From Thermoplasmata archaeon (GTDB lineage: Archaea > Thermoplasmatota > Thermoplasmata > Thermoplasmatales > Thermoplasmataceae), in assembly GCA_021797225.1 (NCBI GenBank), contig JAKAAE010000009.1, forward strand, positions 1-23,906: a DNA stretch of 23,906 bases, given 5' to 3'. The notes below the pieces were generated by a model. The model worked only from the letters and a program-made list of their open reading frames with translations, was not told the DNA's origin and made no database searches. Made by a program: the position numbers and the translations under genes. Shown here piece after piece: positions 15,209-22,499 of this stretch (position 1 is its first letter; each line of letters starts with the position of its first letter).

Positions 15209-16260
15209 TTCACATTACCCCTGTATGTTTTCAATAGATTGTTTTCATTGGGATAGTTCGGCACATCCCATGGGAATTGCTCACCCTTAAGGTACATGTC
15301 CCATCTTTTTAATTCTGCCTTCATCATCAGCTTTACAAGTTCCGGGAACTTTGTCTTGGGCTCCCAGCTCAATTCCTTCTTAGCTTTTGAGTAATCCCCC
15401 CTCAGGGCAGGGACATCAAGAGGGCGGACAAATCTCTTGTCTATTTCCAAATATTTATGATAGTCCATGTCAATGTACTCGAATGCATACTTCAAAAACT
15501 CTTCTACTGTGTGGGTTTCATCGGTGGCAATTACATAGTCATCTGGCTCCCCTGATTGAAGCATTTTATGCATGGCCTCAACATATTCCGGGGCATATCC
15601 CCAGTCCCTCTTTGCATTGACATTCCCGAGCTTTATCTTCTTCTCCAGTCCATAATGTATCTTTGCCACTTCATTAACTATCTTTCTTGTAACGAATTCC
15701 AATCCTCTTATCTCTGACTCATGATTGAAAAGAATACCGGAGGATATGAACAATCCATAACCCTCCCTGTATATCCTGGATATCCAGTAGCCGTATAGTT
15801 TTGCTGCTGCATAGGGGCTCATGGGCTGGAATACATCATTCTCATTGAGGGCTCTATCAGTGTATGATGAACCGAACATCTCGCTTGTGCCTGCATAGTA
15901 TACCTTTGTACTCTGATTAAATAGTTTAACTGCCTCCAGAATCCTTGTTGTCGATAGTCCGGTCACCTCTGCTGTTGCCAGTGGCGATTCAAATGATGCC
16001 TCAACAAAGCTCTGTGCAGCTAGGTGGTAAACCTCATCCGGATCTGATGCTTTAAAGGCATTCAGTATGGATGATAGATCGCTTAGGTCGCCTGATATTA
16101 AATTTATTTTATCATATATTCCTAAAGATTGTAACCGCCAGAAATTTGGCGTGCTCAATCTTCTGTATAATCCGTAAACCTTGTAGCTCTTCTCTAAAAG
16201 TAGTTTAGCCAGGTATGCCCCATCCTGGCCAGTAATACCTGTAATCAGTGCAGTTTTCAT
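15205..16260 (-). CDS. gmd: GDP-mannose 4,6-dehydratase
   Basis: Extended SDR of 351 residues that turns GDP-D-mannose into GDP-4-keto-6-deoxy-D-mannose, the precursor of perosamine, rhamnose and fucose. Visible are GITGQDGAYLAK (NADP binding, about 8-19), YGLYRRLSTPNFWRL, GDLSD, HLAAQSFVEASF (79-90), the active-site strand GTSEMFG with T125, S126 and E127, and Y-A-A-A-K (Y150, K154). FNHESEIRG and NAKRDWGYAPEYVEAM are hallmark Gmd segments. TATA box 26 bases before the ATG. It is the first gene of a two-gene operon with the aminotransferase through a 4-base overlap. No epimerase/reductase for GDP-fucose or reductase for GDP-rhamnose adjoins, which points to the amino sugar as the product. 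Cytoplasmic. Confidence 0.93.
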   Translation of the reverse strand: MKTALITGITGQDGAYLAKLLLEKSYKVYGLYRRLSTPNFWRLQSLGIYDKINLISGDLSDLSSILNAFKASDPDEVYHLAAQSFVEASFESPLATAEVTGLSTTRILEAVKLFNQSTKVYYAGTSEMFGSSYTDRALNENDVFQPMSPYAAAKLYGYWISRIYREGYGLFISSGILFNHESEIRGLEFVTRKIVNEVAKIHYGLEKKIKLGNVNAKRDWGYAPEYVEAMHKMLQSGEPDDYVIATDETHTVEEFLKYAFEYIDMDYHKYLEIDKRFVRPLDVPALRGDYSKAKKELSWEPKTKFPELVKLMMKAELKRWDMYLKGEQFPWDVPNYPNENNLLKTYRGNVK

Positions 16261-16281
16261 ATGTTAGGAATTGATTACAGA

Positions 16282-16292
16282 TATTAAAAATA
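16282..16292 (-). promoter_or_regulatory. TATA box for gmd-per operon
   Basis: The minus strand reads ATATTTTTAAT, about 26 bases before the ATG at 16260. It separates this operon from the GT4 gene that ends at 16314. Confidence 0.55.
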
Positions 16293-16313
16293 TTGTTTGC
16301 TTTAGTATATTGG

Positions 16314-17474
16314 TTATATTTCAGCATTTTCGGCAGTACCGGCGATTTCTTTTGCTATCTCCCTATAAGAAGGAATTTTAATATTGTTACCCTGAAAACT
16401 CCCAGATTCAATAGCTTTTATTCCTGCTTCTATATATTTAGAACCACATTCCGGAGTATCCTGTTTCATTATGTGCACGCCATATTTTGCAATATCGTAT
16501 GCACAGCCAGCGGGCGTAGTTATTACATATAAGCCCATGGCTACTGCCTCGAGTCTGCTTATTGCAAAACTTTCATGTTCAGAGAACAGACAATAAATAG
16601 AGGCACGTTTATAAATTTCGATGAGCTCTTCCCGGTTTTTTTCCCCTGTGAAAATTACCCTTTTGTTCAACCCGTAGGAGTTTACCATTTTAATAAGTTC
16701 TGAATAATATTTTGTATCATTGACAGGTCCTATAATCATTAAATTCCAACCCACATGCATTTCAGCAATTTTCCGAAACGATTCTATTAATATATCTATG
16801 CCCTTCACAGGTGTAATTCTGGATACAGTGATAATGGCTTTATTTCTCTTTTCGTGGTGATTATCCCGTATAAAGTCATCAAAAACAGTATTTGGAACAA
16901 CTCTCAATTTCGCTTTAACCCCTGGGAATTCCCTGAATACATCGTAGCCGCAGGAAGTTTCAGTTATAATGTCATCGAAAATCTTTGATAGCAATCTATA
17001 ATATAATCCGAGAACTATTTTTCTTGTGCCTGCTATATTTTCTAAGTAGGCACCATCATTATCCAATTTCAATATTAGTTTCGTTTTTATTCCTTTCAAC
17101 TTGCAGTATAATTTATACCTATATATAATCAACCATGTCAGTGTTGAGTTATTATATGCCATTATGATATCCGGCTTTTCTTCTTTCAAGATCTTTATAA
17201 CTTTTTTATATTCACTAAAATTAAAAAAATTTAGTAATCGAGGTAATACTTGCATTTTATGTAAATTGTTTTCAGATATAAATCGATCATCGAGATTTCC
17301 AGTTTCGTATATCCTGATATTATTCCTACGGAATTTTTCGCTTTTCATTAATCCAACTATTAATGATGTTTCAAATCCGTTCTGGACAAAGCCTATGGGT
17401 ATAGCTCCAAGAGCTTTGTGTTCGTAAGAATCTATAAAATCTGAGTATGGAAGGTAAAGCAGGAATTTTTCCAT
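16314..17474 (-). CDS. GT4-family glycosyltransferase
   Basis: GT-B family 4 glycosyltransferase of 386 residues. The N-terminal domain starts MEKFLLYLPYSDFIDSYEHK, with a loop that differs from the common GGxE. The C-terminal domain carries VSRITPVKGIDILIESF (R219, K224) and the donor-site E-x7-E in ESFAISRLEA (E301, E309), then VAMGLYVITTPAG. This architecture matches glucosyl-, galactosyl- and mannosyltransferases of surface-glycan clusters; the sugar is undefined. ATG start. It lies 63 bases after the next GT4 gene on the same strand and 53 bases before gmd, with a TATA-like box of its own. It probably acts at the cytoplasmic membrane face, perhaps as the user of the GDP-sugar made by the next two genes (inference from position only). 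Confidence 0.88.
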   Translation of the reverse strand: MEKFLLYLPYSDFIDSYEHKALGAIPIGFVQNGFETSLIVGLMKSEKFRRNNIRIYETGNLDDRFISENNLHKMQVLPRLLNFFNFSEYKKVIKILKEEKPDIIMAYNNSTLTWLIIYRYKLYCKLKGIKTKLILKLDNDGAYLENIAGTRKIVLGLYYRLLSKIFDDIITETSCGYDVFREFPGVKAKLRVVPNTVFDDFIRDNHHEKRNKAIITVSRITPVKGIDILIESFRKIAEMHVGWNLMIIGPVNDTKYYSELIKMVNSYGLNKRVIFTGEKNREELIEIYKRASIYCLFSEHESFAISRLEAVAMGLYVITTPAGCAYDIAKYGVHIMKQDTPECGSKYIEAGIKAIESGSFQGNNIKIPSYREIAKEIAGTAENAEI

Positions 17475-17494
17475 GATTTTTCAGTTATAAAATG

Positions 17495-17507
17495 GAAATA
17501 TTAAACC
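17495..17507 (-). promoter_or_regulatory. TATA-like box for GT4 gene 16314-17474
   Basis: The minus strand reads GGTTTAATATTTC, centred about 27 bases before the ATG at 17474. A second A/T box (TTTTATAA at 17486-17493) is too close to the start for a leaderless message. Confidence 0.4.
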
Positions 17508-17534
17508 TTATTGCTATTCCGGTGGATTTTAACG

Positions 17535-17547
17535 TATTCAGTGAATA
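17535..17547. repeat. 13-base inverted repeat over a stop codon
   Basis: TATTCA-G-TGAATA: perfect 6-base arms around one base, spanning the TGA stop (17538-17540) of the GT4 gene that ends here. It has the same 6-1-6 layout as the repeats at 3122-3134 and 19910-19922. Confidence 0.4.
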
Positions 17548-18773
17548 ATGTTTTCATGAATACCATTAATTGCTGACAGATGTGAATTTGCCACATATTG
17601 CCAAGAGGAGTGGTTAGCTATAAATTCTTTTAGCTCTGGCTGATCAAACAGTTCTTCATCCGACCTCAAAAATTTTAAAGCCATATTTGCCATAGTATCT
17701 ATATCAAACTCTTTTGCAAGTGAAACACATTTAAGTTTTTTATAACCGGCCAGTCCGGGGATACTATATGCAACAACCGGAACATGCAAAAATAGTGCCT
17801 GCAGTACAGAAATGGAAAATGAGTCACTATGGCTCGGGTAAATCATCAATTTTGATCTGGAGAGTTCTTTATATAATTCATCGTCACTGAGAACACCTAG
17901 ATATGTTACTTTATTCTCTAGATTCAGTTTTTTAATTATCCTATAAAACTCATTCTTTTCAAAATCTCGCAGGAATTTGCCTGATATTATAAGTTTGACA
18001 TTATATGATTCTGTGATTTTTTTATGTATATAAAGCACATCAAATAATCCTTTCTGATAAATGAGCCTTGCATAGAATATTATCTGGTTACCTTTCTCTT
18101 CCATTTGGTATTTTTTGATTTTATTATCTATAGCATTGGGGGGATTCAGTAAATATATTTTTTTGAAGTTAATTTTTACATTTTTTTCATATTCACTGTT
18201 CACTACTGTAATGAATGATAAATTATCCGCAGAAATAAGTTTTCTGACTGTAACTTTCCTGTTAATCAGGTTGTAAATACCGGCTGCGGCAATAAACCAT
18301 GATATCCTGATAGCCATTTTAGAGAATTTTATAACATTGTTAAATATTACCAGTGGATTAGAGTTGATATCACCTATATCCTGTATGCATGCCCCGAGAC
18401 CAATTTTATTTACATTGCTCAATCTCAGGGAAATTTCTCCACCATATTTGATATTATCAAGATAATATTGGAAGTTCATATCGTATATAATATCACATTC
18501 ACGCATCTCCTCACCGTATTCTTTTATAATTTCATTCATTTTCGGTTTAATTTTATAATTATTCAAAAAGTATGAACATACATGTACACCTTTTTCTTTT
18601 AGTATATGAATAAAATTATAATCAATAATCTCAGGTTTGCCATACATCTGCGGTTCGGGAAAAAATAAAACATCATGGAATTCAGTAAGTATTTGAACGA
18701 TTTCTCTCATGTGCTTTTGTGCACCGCCTATTTTTTTAGAAACTATACCGTTGGCAAATATTGCTAGCTTCAA
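17538..18773 (-). CDS. GT4-like glycosyltransferase with altered E-x7-E motif and TTG start
   Basis: GT-B protein of 411 residues with the GT4 layout: MKLAIFANGIVSKKIGGAQKH at the N-terminus (GGAQ loop 16-19), a long middle part with a hydrophobic stretch (AIRISWFIAAAGIYNLI, about 155-171), then FYARLIYQKGLFDVL (R236, K241). The donor-site motif usually written E-x7-E reads D-S-F-S-I-S-V-L-Q (D317, Q325), so the second acid, which normally contacts the sugar-nucleotide, is Gln. It may be a diverged transferase or have lost activity. The start is TTG at 18773: the first strand follows directly, and a strong TATA box is centred 26 bases upstream. It diverges from the GT4 gene at 18863 over 89 bases. 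Very AT-rich, like its neighbour. Confidence 0.82.
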   Translation of the reverse strand: MKLAIFANGIVSKKIGGAQKHMREIVQILTEFHDVLFFPEPQMYGKPEIIDYNFIHILKEKGVHVCSYFLNNYKIKPKMNEIIKEYGEEMRECDIIYDMNFQYYLDNIKYGGEISLRLSNVNKIGLGACIQDIGDINSNPLVIFNNVIKFSKMAIRISWFIAAAGIYNLINRKVTVRKLISADNLSFITVVNSEYEKNVKINFKKIYLLNPPNAIDNKIKKYQMEEKGNQIIFYARLIYQKGLFDVLYIHKKITESYNVKLIISGKFLRDFEKNEFYRIIKKLNLENKVTYLGVLSDDELYKELSRSKLMIYPSHSDSFSISVLQALFLHVPVVAYSIPGLAGYKKLKCVSLAKEFDIDTMANMALKFLRSDEELFDQPELKEFIANHSSWQYVANSHLSAINGIHENIIH

Positions 18774-18793
18774 TGTAGGGATATTTATGGTTT

Positions 18794-18805
18794 CTATATA
18801 AATAT
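18794..18805 (-). promoter_or_regulatory. TATA box for GT4-like gene 17538-18773
   Basis: The minus strand reads ATATTTATATAG, centred 26 bases before the TTG at 18773. This is strong support for TTG as a leaderless start codon. Confidence 0.65.
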
Positions 18806-18816
18806 TGATGAATTAA

Positions 18817-18844
18817 TTACGAACCATAATGAACTTTTTATATC
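18817..18844 (+). promoter_or_regulatory. Promoter of GT4 gene 18863-19924 with upstream element
   Basis: The TATA box CTTTTTATATC (18834-18844) is centred about 24 bases before the ATG. Just before it, TTACGAACCATAATGA (18817-18832) recurs with one base missing at 23688-23702, again before a TATA-like box. Confidence 0.6.
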
Positions 18845-18862
18845 ACGGAAAAATAGGCATCA

Positions 18863-19924
18863 ATGAATACAACCCTCTTTCTGGGCCACGGTAAAACAGA
18901 GATGCGTGGAGGCCCTGCAATTTTCATGTCCATATATAATCTCTGGCCAGAAGAAGAGAAATATCTAATATACGAAAAATCTTATTTCCATACAGTCGAA
19001 AAATTAATTATATTTACGAGGCACCAAAAAATCTCCACACTTATTCTGGAAAATGAATATTTTACGGAGGTTTTCCTTGCATTGCTTTTAAAAATTTATA
19101 ACAGAAAATTGAATGTTTACGGTCCAGCATACCATATCCCCTCGCCTCCAGAACTAGGAAAGGGTGCTCTAAATTCACTAATTCATTATATAGATTATAA
19201 ACTTGGTTTATTCTTAATGGTATACCTCTATTCAGGAATTTACACTGAAAATTCATACATGAAAAATTACATTAAAGGCTTAAATCCTAAAATGAAGGTA
19301 ATTGTCGAGAGCCCTGGAATCAAAAAAGAGAACATAATACCGCTGCAAAAGATAAAAGATTTCCATAGGGATATAGATTTCCTTTACCTTACATCAATGA
19401 CCAAAAACAAGGGGATATATGATTTTCTAGAAATGATTAAGCAGATTCAAACAGAGCATAATGGCATAAAGGCGTGTATGGCAGGATATGCATCTACAGA
19501 AATCCTGAATTATATCAACAGCTTTGCAAAAAATAATGCAATTGAAAATATTGAAATATACTCTAATATCAATGAAGAAGAAAAATATAAGCTGTACTCT
19601 AGGTCCAAAATATATGTGCTTCCGTCCATTGAAGATGGTATACCCATAACATTTTATGAGGCATGGTCCCATGGAGATGTGGTAATAGCGTATAACCTTG
19701 AAACATATTCTGATATATCTGATTACTTCATAGGGGTGAGAAAAGGGGATACAGAAGATTTAACCAGGATATGCGAAAACGCTTATATGGATTACGACCT
19801 GCAATTCAAAAATTTTTTTGAAAAATCCTATAATTATTCTATGCAACATTCATATGAAAAGGGAATAGAAAAAATTATCAAAAATATGCTGGAATATACT
19901 AATTCTCTCACTCCTGAGGAGTAA
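18863..19924 (+). CDS. GT4-family glycosyltransferase
   Basis: GT-B family 4 transferase of 353 residues. The N-terminus NTTLFLGHGKTEMRGGPAIF carries the glycine-rich acceptor loop at 15-18. In the donor domain, LYLTSMTKNKGIYDFLEM keeps the lysine (K183), but Thr/Met stand where an arginine is usual, and the E-x7-E motif reads D-G-I-P-I-T-F-Y-E (D258, E266), with Asp for the first Glu. These are conservative changes, so activity is likely. The sugar is unknown. ATG start, own TATA box, divergent from the gene on its left. The last 17 bases overlap the DUF2079 gene coming from the right; both proteins end in T-P-[EQ]-E, encoded by one palindrome. Confidence 0.86.
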   Translation: MNTTLFLGHGKTEMRGGPAIFMSIYNLWPEEEKYLIYEKSYFHTVEKLIIFTRHQKISTLILENEYFTEVFLALLLKIYNRKLNVYGPAYHIPSPPELGKGALNSLIHYIDYKLGLFLMVYLYSGIYTENSYMKNYIKGLNPKMKVIVESPGIKKENIIPLQKIKDFHRDIDFLYLTSMTKNKGIYDFLEMIKQIQTEHNGIKACMAGYASTEILNYINSFAKNNAIENIEIYSNINEEEKYKLYSRSKIYVLPSIEDGIPITFYEAWSHGDVVIAYNLETYSDISDYFIGVRKGDTEDLTRICENAYMDYDLQFKNFFEKSYNYSMQHSYEKGIEKIIKNMLEYTNSLTPEE

Positions 19925-21527
19925 ATAGAGGTTTTCCTGTGTATCCTTTTTCAAGAACGGTAATACCGTAACCATGTGCATAAATTCCATAATCTCCGGA
20001 AAGCATATATTGCTGATCAAGCTGGTAAAGTGATATATGTGAACTATCTATATTTGCGGTATCGTATGACCACTGGCTATTCAAATCTATTATTAGATAC
20101 TGGTAATAACTTCCATTGACAACTATATCTGAGGTATATGGAAATGCTGTGGCATTAGGATCATTGCCGAATAGTGGAAATATGGAATTTTCGGTAACAA
20201 TCCTAGCATTTTTATTTATTGATGCTGCGATTTCCTTTTCAAACTCTATCTGGTGCATGAAGGTTTGATTGTTCATCTCATTTACCATACTATACATGCT
20301 TGGATCCATTGCATTACCTGAAACGAGCGGTGTTGCAACTGAAAAGCCAAATAACGATATTATTATGATCGCAGCCAGTGCAATATTGACCTGTTTCCTG
20401 TAGGAAGTGTGCCTGTCTGATTTTTTTATCATTATGTATATTCCCATGATTGCACTCACAGCTATCATTGGAATGAACATCATTGTATACTGGTAACCTA
20501 TTGTATAATATGGCTGGTATATTGAAAACATGGCATAAAAGATATATGGAACAAAAAGGAAAATGGATTTTGGATATCTGAGGAATAGAAATGCATAACC
20601 TCCGAGCCCGAAAAATAATACGATAAGTTTAAGATAATAATTGGACGTCAGAAGTTTTAAAACAAAGGTTGGATTGGTGAATATATCAAGCAGAAGTGAG
20701 GCAGGTCCTGTTGATCCACTGACATGGATTGCAGGCAATACTACGGAAACACCGGCGATATGAGTTTTTGTTATTCCGGCAAGTACGAAATATAAACCGA
20801 GAGCGACAATAGAAATAGCCAGATAACCAGCTGATACAATTTTTCTTTTGCTAATGTTCAATGTTAATGTGCTATTAATGAATAATTCGAAAATTACCAG
20901 CATGATGGCAATGAACACATATGCTGAATGGAGAGAAACAATGAGTCCTGTAAATATTATATTCAATATTATATTCCCCCTGACAAAGAAATACAGAGCC
21001 ATAAAAAAGAACAAAGGGAGAAAAACCATTAAATGGAAATCAAAGAAAATAGGGCTTTCTGTAAGCGGAGATAGGAGAAATGCAAGTGCTATTACAAATG
21101 ATATCACCCTGCCGTCTGTGTATTTTCCCGTTCTGCTGTCTTTAAGCTTATTCATGATTTCAAGGGAAAGCAGGTAAAGAACATATGCGGAAAGCCCTAT
21201 TGCAAATCCCTGGATAATAAGAAGTGTAAAGGCGTGAGGATATAAATAATATGGAATAACAAGAAGAAACAGAATCGGTGAAAAATGCTCTGAAAGATAG
21301 CTTCCCGGCAACAGTGAAGTGTAAAATAAATGCCCGTGTATTCCTGAATATAGAGCCTGTGTGTATATTCCGAGGTCCCAGGCAGACATATTTAACAAAT
21401 CAAACTGAAGAAATGAATATACGGTGAATAGAATAGAAAAAACTATTGATATAACAAGAATAGAGAAACAATATTTATCGCGTATGAAGCTATGCACCAA
21501 ATGCCAAAGCTTTTCTCTGATTTTCAT
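19908..21527 (-). CDS. DUF2079-family multi-pass membrane protein (GT-C-like), most canonical copy
   Basis: A 539-residue polytopic membrane protein. After the first helix (about 21-40) come MSAWDLGIYTQALY (D51), the loop LPGSYLSEHFSPILF (H81), IPYYLYPHA, and FFDFHLMVFLP (D163, H165); all three DUF2079 landmarks are present. Further helices include VLAGITKTHIAGVSVVLP and YYTIGYQYTMMFIPMIAV. The last 170 or so residues are mostly polar, probably outside the membrane, and hold ITVLEKGYTGKPLF near the end, as in the 4118-5758 copy. Role unknown; a membrane glycosyltransferase that uses a lipid-linked donor on the outer face is the best guess (inference from a GT-C-like layout and from context). 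It follows a small GT2 gene by 90 bases on the same strand. Its 3' end overlaps the convergent GT4 gene. Confidence 0.86.
   Translation of the reverse strand: MKIREKLWHLVHSFIRDKYCFSILVISIVFSILFTVYSFLQFDLLNMSAWDLGIYTQALYSGIHGHLFYTSLLPGSYLSEHFSPILFLLVIPYYLYPHAFTLLIIQGFAIGLSAYVLYLLSLEIMNKLKDSRTGKYTDGRVISFVIALAFLLSPLTESPIFFDFHLMVFLPLFFFMALYFFVRGNIILNIIFTGLIVSLHSAYVFIAIMLVIFELFINSTLTLNISKRKIVSAGYLAISIVALGLYFVLAGITKTHIAGVSVVLPAIHVSGSTGPASLLLDIFTNPTFVLKLLTSNYYLKLIVLFFGLGGYAFLFLRYPKSIFLFVPYIFYAMFSIYQPYYTIGYQYTMMFIPMIAVSAIMGIYIMIKKSDRHTSYRKQVNIALAAIIIISLFGFSVATPLVSGNAMDPSMYSMVNEMNNQTFMHQIEFEKEIAASINKNARIVTENSIFPLFGNDPNATAFPYTSDIVVNGSYYQYLIIDLNSQWSYDTANIDSSHISLYQLDQQYMLSGDYGIYAHGYGITVLEKGYTGKPLFTPQE
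19910..19922. repeat. 13-base inverted repeat in overlapping gene ends
   Basis: ACTCCT-G-AGGAGT: perfect 6-base arms around one base. Read rightward it encodes T-P-E-E and enters the TAA of the GT4 gene; read leftward it encodes T-P-Q-E and enters the TGA of the DUF2079 gene. Confidence 0.6.
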
Positions 21528-21545
21528 TTAATTCCTGTATAGTAA

Positions 21546-21560
21546 AATTATAATATAATA
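21546..21560 (-). promoter_or_regulatory. TATA box for DUF2079 gene 19908-21527
   Basis: The minus strand reads TATTATATTATAATT, centred about 26 bases before the ATG at 21527 and within the 90-base gap after the GT2 gene. Confidence 0.55.
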
Positions 21561-21617
21561 TTTCTCTAATTCACTTTTTCAAAATTAATTAGCATATTTG
21601 GTTGCGGAACCTCAATA

Positions 21618-22397
21618 TTATTTACCGCCCGTAATAGGATCTGAACTGCCTACGTGCTTTATTCTATTTTCTACTGATGGTGTTTTAATAAAGTGAGACA
21701 TGAATTTAGCCGGTATATAAATGATCAATCCATAGAATTTGCCTTTAATAGATTCCATTTTATAGTATTTCAACAGTTCTTTATAGGTGAAGCCGGAAAC
21801 GAAGAGCACATCTGCAGTGCATTTTAATCGTCTTGTAATTTTTCCTACATGGCTAGGTTCGTATCTACTCTCTCTGCCGGGCCCATTGCTTCTGATTTTC
21901 ATGCACTTATAATCTAATTCCATCTGTGTTCTCCACAGAGCATCGAAATGGTTACAGACTTTTTCAAAAAATACATCTTCCATACAGTTAACGTCCTGCC
22001 ATGCATCATAATGTTCAAATAAAGATTTTTTTCCGATGAAAATGTTTGGAGTACAATCACCTCCAACAAGGTGGAATACTGATATTTTATCATCAGGGGC
22101 AGTTTTTTCATACTGTTCAACAATTTTCTTAATTGAGAAAATCTGTATGTCAAAATCAACTATGATAATAATGTCACCAGTTGAATTCCCTATGGCAATT
22201 TTTCTACCCAGACCTCGGGAGCACTTCTGCTCAATAATTTTTACTCTATCCTGGTATTTTGAAAGCAATTCAGGGGTCCTATCTGTTGACATTCCATCCA
22301 CGACTATAATTTCATATTCTGTATTTATTAGTGGACTGAGAAAATCATCAACCACATCCTCTGAGTTGTATACGGTGACACAGATAGAATACTTCAT
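21618..22397 (-). CDS. Small GT2-type glycosyltransferase with C-x-R-G-x-G-R motif
   Basis: GT-A family 2 protein of 259 residues and counterpart of the gene at 10681-11472. In order: YSICVTVYNSEDVV, EIIVVDGMSTDRTPELL, C-S-R-G-L-G-R (59-65), the metal-binding DFD in IIVDFDIQ (81-83), and W-Q-D...M-E-D (ED at 140-141), the likely catalytic-acid position. The C-terminal third is basic with a hydrophobic patch (KFYGLIIYIPAKFM) that may hold it at the membrane. The shared motif order with the other small GT2, and the DUF2079 gene 90 bases downstream on the same strand, mark a duplicated pair. Substrates are unknown; polyprenyl phosphate is a candidate acceptor only by inference. ATG start with TATA box. 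It diverges from the last GT4 gene. Confidence 0.83.
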   Translation of the reverse strand: MKYSICVTVYNSEDVVDDFLSPLINTEYEIIVVDGMSTDRTPELLSKYQDRVKIIEQKCSRGLGRKIAIGNSTGDIIIIVDFDIQIFSIKKIVEQYEKTAPDDKISVFHLVGGDCTPNIFIGKKSLFEHYDAWQDVNCMEDVFFEKVCNHFDALWRTQMELDYKCMKIRSNGPGRESRYEPSHVGKITRRLKCTADVLFVSGFTYKELLKYYKMESIKGKFYGLIIYIPAKFMSHFIKTPSVENRIKHVGSSDPITGGK

Positions 22398-22415
22398 ATA
22401 AGATAATCTTAGAGC

Positions 22416-22428
22416 AATATTAAAGTTT
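22416..22428 (-). promoter_or_regulatory. TATA box for GT2 gene 21618-22397
   Basis: The minus strand reads AAACTTTAATATT, centred about 24 bases before the ATG at 22397. Confidence 0.5.
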
Positions 22429-22473
22429 ATCTAGCATTGGATCGGATTTCCAAGCAACAAATATATTCATGAG

Positions 22474-22499
22474 TATAAAAATGAAATTTTAATATATTG
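22474..22499 (+). promoter_or_regulatory. TATA region for GT4 gene 22513-23655
   Basis: Two A/T boxes precede the ATG at 22513: TATAAAAAT, centred about 36 bases before it, and TTTTAATATATT, centred about 21 bases before it. The first would give a leader of about ten bases; the second would place the start at or just past the ATG. I cannot choose. Confidence 0.4.

Noticed and set aside
22036..22401. Plus-strand open frame of 121 codons opposite the small GT2
   Set aside because: It is a shadow of the GT2 gene, whose motifs are intact; it has no upstream signal of its own.
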